A DNA stretch of 47,998 nucleotides from a virus, in the IMG/VR virus record IMGVR_UViG_3300028284_000011, positions 1 to 47,998 of that record. One strand, 5' to 3'. Of this stretch, positions 36,466-42,039 are shown piece after piece. Under the pieces are notes generated by a model. It saw only the letters and a list, made by a program, of their open reading frames with translations, made no database searches and was not told where the DNA came from. Made by a program: the position numbers and the translations under genes. Position 1 is the first letter of the stretch. Each line of letters starts with the position of its first letter.

Positions 36466-36948
36466 TTATAGGTTATTTATTGGTCTTAATATTATTTCTT
36501 CGTTGCTGTTTCTTACAGACTTTTTTTCTTGCTCGTAATAATTCCAGTATGCGGACACAGAATCGTTAGCAACTTTATACTCGTCAGGCATACACTGCGG
36601 AGGTTGGGTGAATGCGTCGCTGCTTATATTGGCAGGCAAGGTGTATAGCACTTCGCGGCATTTAGCAATAGTTAAGTGATGCTTGTTGTAGCGCTTTGTA
36701 TATTCCTGACCTAAAGCGATCATATGTTCGTATGCCCACATATAGTTTTCAGCAGATGCTCTAACCCATACCGCAGATGGGTGATTTTTATGAGTAGGTT
36801 TGTAAGGAACTATAGCTTTATCGCCATCTAATATATAATGCGCAGTACATAACAACTGAGCAGTCTCTAGGATCATCTTAACAACATGTTTATTATACTG
36901 GTATTCTGCTGCTTTTTGTGGACAATTTGATAGGTAAAATATATTCAT
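36466..36948 (-). CDS. Conserved phage protein, pyrimidine-dimer glycosylase-like
   Basis: 160 residues. Distinctive blocks: NKHVVKMILETAQLL, then HKNHPSAVWVRASAENYMWA and EYTKRYNKHH, PPQCMPDEYK. This family is frequent in phage early regions and looks distantly like T4 endonuclease V (pyrimidine-dimer DNA glycosylase), but catalytic identity cannot be shown here. Its ATG overlaps the stop of the gene before. A TGCTATACAC copy at 36641-36650 encodes LYT. Confidence 0.6.
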   Translation of the reverse strand: MNIFYLSNCPQKAAEYQYNKHVVKMILETAQLLCTAHYILDGDKAIVPYKPTHKNHPSAVWVRASAENYMWAYEHMIALGQEYTKRYNKHHLTIAKCREVLYTLPANISSDAFTQPPQCMPDEYKVANDSVSAYWNYYEQEKKSVRNSNEEIILRPINNL

Positions 36949-37127
36949 TATTTTTTATTAATTCTTAGTTTATATTTGCGTTCTCTGTAGCGTAAAGCTG
37001 TACGATCGTGGCCTCTGTTTTCAACAAAACCTGTTATTAGGTTTATAGGCTTGCCACTTCTTATTGCTTCATTCATTTGTTTACGTTGATGAGCTTTGAA
37101 CTCTGATAGTGTTAAGTTGTCTTCCAT
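36948..37127 (-). CDS. 59-residue basic phage protein
   Basis: ATG at 37127; TAA at 36948-36950 overlaps the next ATG. Sequence LSEFKAHQRKQMNEAIRSG, then NRGHDRTALRYRERKYKLRI: strongly basic second half, likely nucleic-acid binding. It starts one base after the stop of the GP88-like gene. No family recognised. Confidence 0.65.
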   Translation of the reverse strand: MEDNLTLSEFKAHQRKQMNEAIRSGKPINLITGFVENRGHDRTALRYRERKYKLRINKK

Positions 37128-37128
37128 A

Positions 37129-37734
37129 TTAATGCATTACTAAGCCTACTTTGTTATTGTTAGTGAACCACTTTGTAGCATGTAGGTCTATTTTGCTTGC
37201 GTTAGAGTAGTTTGCTGCTATTAAGTCAGATTCAGACTTGAAGATCTTGGTATGACGGTCGTGTATAGCATTTATTAAGTGTGATTGCTTGCCTGAGTCG
37301 CTGAAGATGACGTCGAAGTTATCAGGTAGATCAGCTTCTTTAAGCATTTTTACTGAGTTAGTATAACTATAAAACTTTACTTCAGGAAACAATAAAGCGA
37401 TGTCGATCCACTTATTTAGATATGCTTTGGAATAGTAATCACCGCTATCATGGACACGAACATAATCAGGTCGCTTTTTTGTTATCTCATTATACATAGC
37501 ACCTATGAACTCATCAGTCTTACTTAACTCATAACGTCTTTCAAATGCAGGTTTAACGTTGCTCCAGATATAAGCGCCTTTCTTTGCATAGCAGAATTTT
37601 ACGCAGTCACCAGCAAATGGGCATGTTATTTTACCTGATGCAGATTTATAAGCAGGTATGCCGAAGTTGAATACACGAACGCCTAAGGATTTAGATGTTT
37701 GTTTTAGTTTAGAGTTTTGTGTTAATAAGTTCAT
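37129..37734 (-). CDS. GP88-like phage protein
   Basis: 201 residues. Cysteines in CPFAGDCVKFCYAKKG, followed by VRVHDSGDYYSKAYLNKW and FYSYTNSV, match the phage GP88-type family. The Cys/His/Asp set suggests a metal site and possibly an enzyme, but its reaction is unknown to me. It is the first gene behind one of the 34-bp early promoters, so expected early. Contains TGCTATACAC at 37261-37270. Confidence 0.68.
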   Translation of the reverse strand: MNLLTQNSKLKQTSKSLGVRVFNFGIPAYKSASGKITCPFAGDCVKFCYAKKGAYIWSNVKPAFERRYELSKTDEFIGAMYNEITKKRPDYVRVHDSGDYYSKAYLNKWIDIALLFPEVKFYSYTNSVKMLKEADLPDNFDVIFSDSGKQSHLINAIHDRHTKIFKSESDLIAANYSNASKIDLHATKWFTNNNKVGLVMH

Positions 37735-37752
37735 AAGTATATTATTTAAGTT

Positions 37753-37786
37753 TATTATCGTGGGTGCTTCGTATTACGTTTGCAAA
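37753..37786 (-). promoter_or_regulatory. Early promoter-like element (before the GP88-like gene)
   Basis: Reads TTTGCAAACGTAATACG, ten bases, then GATAATA on the - strand, ending 18 bases before the ATG at 37734. Member of an eight-copy family with identical 34-bp length. Confidence 0.8.
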
Positions 37787-37879
37787 TTAATACCAGCCAA
37801 CTGTTATAAAGCACCATGCAAGGAATATGCCGGTTAGTATTAATACTATTAGCTGTGGGATTTTAGATTTATTCTGCAT
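37787..37879 (-). CDS. 30-residue membrane microprotein
   Basis: ATG at 37879, TAA at 37787-37789, just before the promoter element. MQNKSKIPQ is followed by one hydrophobic helix (LIVLILTGIFLAWCFITVGW). It overlaps the end of the gene before it by 11 bases. Length and position fit the other microproteins of this region; no sequence family recognised. Confidence 0.5.
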   Translation of the reverse strand: MQNKSKIPQLIVLILTGIFLAWCFITVGWY

Positions 37880-38222
37880 CTTCTTCGATATTGAATAACG
37901 CTTCGATTTCGTAAGATAATGACTCAGCTATTTCGTCTACGTTTTGGAATTCGATGCTGCTTAACTCAATTTGGTTATTGTAGCCTATTTCAAAATCATA
38001 ATCATAATCACTACCGTTGTTGAAATCGTAGTTGTCAAGTACGTGTTGTATAGTTTCTCGTAGTTCATTTACTGTTTCTTTAGTAATCATAGGTTTATTA
38101 ACGTTAGCTAAGGATCGTTGTGCAATTGTTAAATCATCTTTAAGGGTTTTAGCGTTTAATTCTACTGCATTTAGTGTTAATTCTAAATCTTGTACTCTTG
38201 TTTCTAGTTCTTGTTTCGTCAT
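37869..38222 (-). CDS. Hypothetical early protein, coiled coil plus acidic tail
   Basis: 117 residues from the ATG at 38222, one base after the upstream stop; an earlier ATG at 38249 would overlap that gene. The first 45 residues form a coiled coil (LETRVQDLELTLNAVELNAK), the rest is very acidic (YDYDFEIGY, IEEDAE). Acidic, DNA-mimic-like composition is worth noting, but function is unknown. Confidence 0.6.
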   Translation of the reverse strand: MTKQELETRVQDLELTLNAVELNAKTLKDDLTIAQRSLANVNKPMITKETVNELRETIQHVLDNYDFNNGSDYDYDFEIGYNNQIELSSIEFQNVDEIAESLSYEIEALFNIEEDAE

Positions 38223-38223
38223 T

Positions 38224-38460
38224 TTATTCGGATTTATTAGATTTTTCAATTATTGAAGACATATATTTATATACTTCGATTTCAGTTAGTGTTGATTTAT
38301 ATATTAGCTCTAGTTGTTCAAAGCTTATTGGGCCAGTTAATTCTTCTTTTAATTCGTAAGCTAAACGATCGCGATCGATCTCTAGCATAGCGAGCTTAGC
38401 GAATACTTTATTGCTTGCACGCTGGTGTATAGCATTATTCACTTTCTTCGAACATTTCAT
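38224..38460 (-). CDS. Hypothetical early helical protein
   Basis: 78 residues from ATG 38460, which overlaps the upstream gene by 26 bases; an in-frame start at 38529 would overlap it by far more. Sequence MKCSKKVNNAIHQRASNK and LEIDRDRLAYELKEEL indicates helical structure with mixed charge. The 10-mer TGCTATACAC (38425-38434) is inside it and directly abuts the upstream gene's stop. Function unknown. Confidence 0.55.
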   Translation of the reverse strand: MKCSKKVNNAIHQRASNKVFAKLAMLEIDRDRLAYELKEELTGPISFEQLELIYKSTLTEIEVYKYMSSIIEKSNKSE

Positions 38461-38644
38461 AGGGTGAATCTTTAATTCTTGCGTGATGTTCCATATCGAA
38501 TAGGACGCCGTAATTAACATCGCGTACATATAATTTAGAGCTTAGTTCTTTAGCTATATTTTCGGCAATGTTAGGATACAATACAGTAAGGGCATCTAAT
38601 TTGATTTTGTTTTCTGAAGTTAGTCGATCAATTAAGTATTTCAT
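38435..38644 (-). CDS. Hypothetical early protein
   Basis: 69 residues, mixed charge (MKYLIDRLTSENKIKLDA, then LFDMEHHARIKDSPYEMFEE). Its start overlaps the end of the DnaA-like gene by 17 bases. It has its own promoter-like element inside that gene (38672-38705), 27 bases upstream. No domain recognised. Confidence 0.6.
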   Translation of the reverse strand: MKYLIDRLTSENKIKLDALTVLYPNIAENIAKELSSKLYVRDVNYGVLFDMEHHARIKDSPYEMFEESE

Positions 38645-38951
38645 ATAGTTCTTTTTTTATTTGTTCATTAATATTATCTTCAGTGGTACGTATTACGTCT
38701 GCAATATTCATTTTTAATTTCAAGTACATAGCTCGATCAACGTGCATGAATATGTTATTTACACCGTGTACTACTGTTGAGTGATCTCTGTTGACTGTTG
38801 CGCCGATAGCACTGAAAGTGTGCTCTGTAAATTCGCGGCTTAACTGGTAGTATAATGCTCTGGCATCTGAATGCTCTCGGTCTCGTTTTTTAGATTTTAG
38901 ATCTACACCTGAGTGTATCTCTACTAGTTTTTTAATGTATCTTAAGTTCAT
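38628..38951 (-). CDS. Stand-alone DnaA domain IV-like DNA-binding protein
   Basis: 107 residues. LKSKKRDREHSDARALYYQL leads to NRDHSTVVHGVNNI at 54-67, which is the signature of DnaA domain IV (GRDHSTVLHA-type), the helix-turn-helix that binds DnaA boxes. The AAA+ ATPase part is absent. It could bind phage or host DnaA-box-like sites and act as replication initiator, repressor or competitor of host DnaA. The dispersed TGCTATACAC sites resemble a DnaA box. ATG is one base after the lipoprotein gene stop. Confidence 0.82.
   Translation of the reverse strand: MNLRYIKKLVEIHSGVDLKSKKRDREHSDARALYYQLSREFTEHTFSAIGATVNRDHSTVVHGVNNIFMHVDRAMYLKLKMNIADVIRTTEDNINEQIKKELYEILN
38672..38705 (-). promoter_or_regulatory. 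Early promoter-like element inside the DnaA-like gene
   Basis: ATTGCAGACGTAATACG, ten bases, then GATAATA on the - strand; same 34-bp length as the other copies although it lies in coding sequence (it encodes IADVIRTTEDN). It would drive the gene starting at 38644. Confidence 0.7.
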
Positions 38952-38952
38952 A

Positions 38953-39066
38953 TTAATATCTCCAAGCTTTAGTATTGTTTGATTTACCGCATCTATTATG
39001 AGTTCTAGTGATCGTGCAACTAGATAGGAATATAATTATAATGATAAAAGTTAGGTAACGTTTCAT
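38953..39066 (-). CDS. 37-residue predicted lipoprotein
   Basis: ATG at 39066, TAA at 38953-38955. MKRYLTFIIIIIFLSSC is a lipoprotein signal with lipobox LSSC (Cys17), leaving about 20 exported residues (TITRTHNRCGKSNNTKAW). Small phage lipoproteins often block superinfection or modify the cell envelope; that role is an inference here. A TGCTATACAC copy (39068-39077) lies just upstream of the ATG. Confidence 0.65.
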   Translation of the reverse strand: MKRYLTFIIIIIFLSSCTITRTHNRCGKSNNTKAWRY

Positions 39067-39078
39067 AGTGTATAGCAT

Positions 39079-39345
39079 TTAGTCAAGTTGGTATCCTGTG
39101 GATAGTACAGCTTTGTCGGTTAGTTTTTGTTTTTCAATTTGTTCTTCTACATTGTCTAGAAAGTAATCTATACTCGCTAGCATTTCTTCTTTATTTCTTG
39201 ATCCGAACGATGTTGTAGGGCTATGCTTTAGTAGGCTTTCGTCGCTGCATCTGTATCCGCTAGCTAATTGGTCATTATATGTTCGCCATTCAATATACTC
39301 GTATTTAACGCCTCTGTAATTAAAAGTGGTTTCAGGTATTTTCAT
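39079..39345 (-). CDS. Hypothetical early protein
   Basis: 88 residues. Beta-like first half (TTFNYRGVKYEYIEWRTYND), helical second half with acidic patches (EEMLASIDYFLDNVEEQIEK). No motif recognised. It lies seven bases after the gene before it. Confidence 0.6.
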   Translation of the reverse strand: MKIPETTFNYRGVKYEYIEWRTYNDQLASGYRCSDESLLKHSPTTSFGSRNKEEMLASIDYFLDNVEEQIEKQKLTDKAVLSTGYQLD

Positions 39346-39352
39346 AATAATT

Positions 39353-39658
39353 TTATTTTAATGTTGTTTGATCGTGGTATGCTTCTTTAAATTCATAAGT
39401 AATATCTTCCTCGAACTTCTTGAAAGAGTTTACGCCGTATAGTTTTTCGTATAGTTCTTTGAAGCCTTGGTATCTACAGTACTGATCGTTTATATAGTAT
39501 GCTATTTCGACATCGCTTATTTCGTGCTCATAAACTTTTTCACGATCCATAACGTTACTCCATACGGTTGCTTCTACTTTGAATAAACCTAAGTCTTTAG
39601 TGAATCCAGTGCTTAAACTGTAACTTTTGTCCTCGAATGTTTTAGTTATTTTACTCAT
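39353..39658 (-). CDS. Hypothetical early protein
   Basis: 101 residues, rich in Tyr/Glu/Lys (SKITKTFEDKSYSLSTGF, VEIAYYINDQYCRYQGF). Beta-rich start, helical end. No domain recognised. A 133-base noncoding gap with a tRNA-like element separates it from the gene upstream. Confidence 0.6.
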   Translation of the reverse strand: MSKITKTFEDKSYSLSTGFTKDLGLFKVEATVWSNVMDREKVYEHEISDVEIAYYINDQYCRYQGFKELYEKLYGVNSFKKFEEDITYEFKEAYHDQTTLK

Positions 39659-39679
39659 ATCATTTAATTTAATTAGTTA

Positions 39680-39787
39680 GTGACTAGTGAGGAATCGAAC
39701 CTCATACTCGTCAGTAGTAATGCCTCGTTAATTAGCTCGATGTCCCACGGTTACTGCTTCAAACGCACTGCATACCATACCTAGCCG
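39680..39787 (-). tRNA. tRNA-like element, atypical or degenerate
   Basis: On the - strand a canonical T-arm is present (TGAGG-TTCGATT-CCTCA, 39688-39704), followed by CTAGTCA plus C as a 3' acceptor strand. CGGCTAG about 100 bases upstream pairs with it at six of seven positions (one G-T wobble, end mismatch). Between them I find only a short D-arm-like hairpin with GGT in its loop. A seven-base loop GTTTGAA on an imperfect stem (possible UUG, Gln) and about 48 bases that fit no normal variable loop follow. It may be a degenerate tRNA, an interrupted tRNA or a tRNA mimic. Confidence 0.4.
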
Positions 39788-39791
39788 TTGT

Positions 39792-39965
39792 TTACTTGTT
39801 TAGTTGATCGTATATTTTACTTACTACTCGGTGCATAAGCTCAGTGTGTATAGCATTGTATTCGTCGCCGTCTAGTGACGCTTCGGCTAGTTGCCAGTCG
39901 CATGCACTGTGAATCTTAGGTGTCATTTCTTTAGCGATTCGGTTTACTTTAATTTGCATGTTCAT
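39792..39965 (-). CDS. Hypothetical early protein
   Basis: 57 residues from the ATG at 39965, one base after the upstream stop; a longer reading from 40019 would overlap that gene. Sequence MNMQIKVNRIAKEMTPKIHS, then AIHTELMHRVVSKIYDQL: helical, no motif. It contains TGCTATACAC at 39846-39855. Confidence 0.55.
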   Translation of the reverse strand: MNMQIKVNRIAKEMTPKIHSACDWQLAEASLDGDEYNAIHTELMHRVVSKIYDQLNK

Positions 39966-39966
39966 A

Positions 39967-40227
39967 TTATATACAGTTTTTTTGGTTAAATTCAAATAAC
40001 ATTTTGATACGATCTTCAAGGTTTTTAACTAACACTCGCTTGTAGTTGTAGTTGGTTGTATTCCACTCAGTAGGTTCGGCTACTTTGATTTTCTTGTTGA
40101 TCTGGTATAGTAGTTTACTTTGTGACTTAGTACTTACTCTTATGTATCCGGAAGGATATGCGACGCCTACTCGCTTGTCGCTTAATGTGAAGTAATAAGT
40201 GTCGTTGATTATTTTATTTAATTGCAT
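39967..40227 (-). CDS. Hypothetical early protein
   Basis: 86 residues, basic, beta-then-helix (YYFTLSDKRVGVAYPSGYIR, NYKRVLVKNLEDRIKMLFEF). It is the first gene after the promoter-like element at 40251-40284, 23 bases away. Function unknown. Confidence 0.6.
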   Translation of the reverse strand: MQLNKIINDTYYFTLSDKRVGVAYPSGYIRVSTKSQSKLLYQINKKIKVAEPTEWNTTNYNYKRVLVKNLEDRIKMLFEFNQKNCI

Positions 40228-40250
40228 AGTATTATTATTTAGTTCGTATA

Positions 40251-40284
40251 TATTATCTTAGGTGTGTCGTATTACGTTTGTAAA
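40251..40284 (-). promoter_or_regulatory. Early promoter-like element
   Basis: TTTACAAACGTAATACG, ten bases, GATAATA on the - strand; 23 bases before the ATG at 40227. Confidence 0.8.
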
Positions 40285-40288
40285 TCTA

Positions 40289-40597
40289 TTAAGAATATTC
40301 TTCGTTCGCAGAGTTAGCATCAAAGTATGCCCACATACACTTGTTTATAAATTCTTTAGTATCTACACTTGCTCTTTCAATAGGAAAGTTCCATACCATT
40401 TTCTCGTAGAATTGTGTTAAACCTTTATCGCGGCAACTCCATTGACTATCGAACGCAGTGTAATCATCACCTTGCATAAAGTTCAAACCTATTATTCTGT
40501 GTCTACAATTGTACTCTATATACATCCATCGATCGTGTTCTTCACTCCAAACATGTTCTACTTTAGTTACTCTATCTGTATCTTCTATGTTACTCAT
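40289..40597 (-). CDS. Hypothetical early protein rich in Trp/Cys
   Basis: 102 residues. Repeated aromatic residues (HVWSEEHDRWMYIEYNCRH, SQWSCRDKG, CMWAYFDAN) and three Cys suggest a compact, perhaps metal-binding fold. The ATG overlaps the stop of the 58-residue gene before it (ATGA). No family recognised. Confidence 0.6.
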   Translation of the reverse strand: MSNIEDTDRVTKVEHVWSEEHDRWMYIEYNCRHRIIGLNFMQGDDYTAFDSQWSCRDKGLTQFYEKMVWNFPIERASVDTKEFINKCMWAYFDANSANEEYS

Positions 40598-40770
40598 AAT
40601 ATTCTTTTTAGTTGTTCTTTAATTAATAGTATATCTTCGTCACTTACTTCAAAGTCGTAATCAATATCTCGTTCGCTTAAAATGTTCCACATAGCGTCGT
40701 GAAAGTTGTCGCCTACTATTTCATCTAAGCGATAAGCGATCTCTTTTATTTCATCACATGTTATCTTCAT
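40594..40770 (-). CDS. 58-residue acidic early protein
   Basis: ATG at 40770, TGA at 40594-40596 overlapping the next start. Strongly acidic and helical (MKITCDEIKEIAYRLDEIV, DIDYDFEVSDEDILL). Acidic early phage proteins can mimic DNA or inhibit host enzymes, but nothing specific points to that here. One base separates it from the zinc-binding microprotein upstream. Confidence 0.6.
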   Translation of the reverse strand: MKITCDEIKEIAYRLDEIVGDNFHDAMWNILSERDIDYDFEVSDEDILLIKEQLKRIL

Positions 40771-40771
40771 A

Positions 40772-40867
40772 CTATTCTTCTTCGTTAAATTCCGCCCACT
40801 CTAGGCAATCTCCACATCTTTCATCACTCAGGTAACTCGGTCCTGCACCGCAACAATTACTTATCAT
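40772..40867 (-). CDS. 31-residue Cys-rich microprotein
   Basis: ATG at 40867, TAG at 40772-40774. MISNCCGAGPSYLSDERCGD then C: CC...CxxC spacing fits a zinc knuckle. Very short phage proteins of this kind (starting with a CCGA-type motif) are familiar from other phages. It has its own promoter-like element 23 bases upstream. Confidence 0.6.
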   Translation of the reverse strand: MISNCCGAGPSYLSDERCGDCLEWAEFNEEE

Positions 40868-40890
40868 ATTCTTTATTTTTTATTCATTAT

Positions 40891-40924
40891 TATTATCTAC
40901 ACCGTATCGTATTACTTTTGCAAA
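40891..40924 (-). promoter_or_regulatory. Early promoter-like element
   Basis: TTTGCAAAAGTAATACG, ten bases, GATAATA on the - strand; 23 bases before the ATG at 40867. The first half overlaps the end of the 52-residue gene upstream, whose stop TAA is part of it. Confidence 0.82.
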
Positions 40925-41070
40925 TTTATTTTCTCTTTTAAATCCCACAATCTATAGTATCTAACTCTCACTTCGGGTTCTCTATCGTCTTGGTAGTCAT
41001 CATTTAATTGTTCCATTAATGTCTCTATAGATAGAGTAAGATCACTTATTTCTTGTTTACTGAATTGCAT
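40912..41070 (-). CDS. 52-residue early protein
   Basis: ATG at 41070, TAA at 40912-40914 inside the promoter element. Helical and charged (FSKQEISDLTLSIETLMEQL, REPEVRVRYYRLWDLKEKI). Function unknown. Upstream, 41071-41150 is noncoding and holds two copies of GGTATTACA and a TG-rich stretch. Confidence 0.55.
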   Translation of the reverse strand: MQFSKQEISDLTLSIETLMEQLNDDYQDDREPEVRVRYYRLWDLKEKINLQK

Positions 41071-41150
41071 AGTTTAAGGGGGTATTATTTGTTTATAGGG
41101 TAAAAAGGTATTACAGGTATTACACTGTGTCTGTGAGTGTGTGAGGTACT

Positions 41151-41330
41151 TTAAATCACACTAAATAGATCATTTGCTAGTTCTTCTTCAGTTTCGTCGC
41201 CTTCTATAGTACAGTTGATTTCTACAAAGTCTTTGATTTCTTGTTTTACTTCACTTTCACTAACGTAGGAAGACATGAATTTGAAGTGATCAATGGTTTC
41301 TTCATTCCAATAGAATTTTGAGGTTTTCAT
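41151..41330 (-). CDS. 59-residue acidic early protein
   Basis: ATG at 41330, TAA at 41151-41153. Acidic and helical (TSKFYWNEETIDHFKFMSSY, then EGDETEEELANDL). The promoter-like element at 41376-41409 lies 45 bases upstream. No domain recognised. Confidence 0.6.
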   Translation of the reverse strand: MKTSKFYWNEETIDHFKFMSSYVSESEVKQEIKDFVEINCTIEGDETEEELANDLFSVI

Positions 41331-41375
41331 AGTAGTAATATTTAGTTAGTTATTTATTTATTTTTCTTACATTAT

Positions 41376-41409
41376 TATTATCGTATGGTGGACGTATTAC
41401 TCTTGCAAA
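41376..41409 (-). promoter_or_regulatory. Early promoter-like element
   Basis: TTTGCAAGAGTAATACG, ten bases, GATAATA on the - strand; 45 bases before the ATG at 41330. Confidence 0.8.
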
Positions 41410-41444
41410 ATTTTTAATAGAATAATCACCTAAACTTAGTTATA

Positions 41445-41528
41445 TACCGAAAGTACCGAAAATGCTATACGCGTTGCTATACACACTACGTGGTAGTGGT
41501 ATTGTTTTTTTAAGCAGATGTACCGAAA
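41445..41528. other. Candidate replication origin or control locus
   Basis: Noncoding apart from the last bases. It has TACCGAAA at 41445-41452 and 41454-41461 and a third copy at 41521-41528 inside the next gene. TGCTATACGC (41463-41472) and TGCTATACAC (41475-41484) lie on the + strand, 12 bases apart. Next comes a hairpin CACTAC-GTG-GTAGTG (41482-41496). Iteron-like repeats beside DnaA-box-like sites at the place where the 10-mer changes strand is origin-like. Origin function is an inference. Confidence 0.45.
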
Positions 41529-41650
41529 GCTTCTATTGCTCGTTGCATTCGTAGTTGATCTTCAGTGAACACTACTTCTTCTTTGTTTACTCGTGTTATT
41601 TGTACACACTTAGTACCGTCAGGTCGGGTGATGATCTCTTTTTTATACAT
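41510..41650 (-). CDS. 46-residue early protein
   Basis: ATG at 41650, TAA at 41510-41512. Sequence MYKKEIITRPDGTKCVQITR, then EDQLRMQRAIEAF: a beta hairpin plus a helix. Five bases after the membrane microprotein gene. No family recognised. Confidence 0.55.
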   Translation of the reverse strand: MYKKEIITRPDGTKCVQITRVNKEEVVFTEDQLRMQRAIEAFGTSA

Positions 41651-41654
41651 AATG

Positions 41655-41768
41655 TTATACTGGAATGTATGGAGTGGATGTTTTCAATCCCCAGATTATT
41701 AGTGTCCAAAATATTGTAGTTATCACAACTACCATTATAAAAAACTTTGTTTCTTCTGATATTTTCAT
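41655..41768 (-). CDS. 37-residue membrane microprotein
   Basis: ATG at 41768, TAA at 41655-41657. A short charged start (MKISEETK) and one membrane helix (FFIMVVVITTIFWTLIIWG). It starts one base after the stop of the gene before it. Possibly a membrane-targeted early function; unknown. Confidence 0.55.
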   Translation of the reverse strand: MKISEETKFFIMVVVITTIFWTLIIWGLKTSTPYIPV

Positions 41769-41769
41769 A

Positions 41770-41976
41770 TTATATTTGTTTTAGTAATTCAGTTAATCTT
41801 TCAGTATTAGTGTAGTTTAGTTTGTCATCAAACCAATCTTGATCTACTATGTTATTGTTTAAGAAGTAATCGAATATGTTGTTTTCGTTTGTTACATTAT
41901 CTTCACTTCCCCAGTATTCTGGATTTGTATTTAGTTTGTTAATTTCGTTTGTTATTACATTTTTAGTTACTTGCAT
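41770..41976 (-). CDS. 68-residue early protein
   Basis: Rich in Asn/Asp (NTNPEYWGSEDNVTNENN, then FLNNNIVDQDWFDDKL), acidic. The promoter-like element at 42001-42034 ends 24 bases before its ATG. Function unknown. Confidence 0.6.
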   Translation of the reverse strand: MQVTKNVITNEINKLNTNPEYWGSEDNVTNENNIFDYFLNNNIVDQDWFDDKLNYTNTERLTELLKQI

Positions 41977-42000
41977 AGTTTATTTATTTATTTACATTTA

Positions 42001-42034
42001 TATTATCTTTATGTATTCGTATTACTTTTGTAAA
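42001..42034 (-). promoter_or_regulatory. Early promoter-like element
   Basis: TTTACAAAAGTAATACG, ten bases, GATAATA on the - strand; 24 bases before the ATG at 41976. It begins just after the stop codon of the upstream gene. Confidence 0.8.
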
Positions 42035-42039
42035 AGAGG

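Larger units (their letters stand above)
24778..41484 (-). repeat. Dispersed 10-mer TGCTATACAC, strand-biased
   Basis: Exact copies read on the - strand at 24778-24787, 32511-32520, 34126-34135, 35609-35618, 36641-36650, 37261-37270, 38425-38434, 39068-39077 and 39846-39855. One further - strand copy is at 12732-12741. One + strand copy is at 41475-41484, next to TGCTATACGC at 41463-41472. Most copies lie inside genes, in different frames (encoding AIH, CYT or LYT), so conservation is at DNA level. Near matches are TGCTATACAT (+ strand, about 29969) and CGCTATACAA (- strand, about 42664). The core CTATACAC differs from the DnaA box TTATNCACA at its first base. Confidence 0.8.

Noticed and set aside
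38045-38054. TTGTATAGT as another copy of the 10-mer
   Set aside because: Only partly matches TGCTATACAC (reverse) with the GC lost; counted as background. The weak match near 26750 was left out for the same reason.
36650-42000. Repeated motifs considered as a CRISPR array
   Set aside because: Repeat units are too short, irregularly spaced and lie in genes or promoters; no spacer-like regularity and no cas genes.
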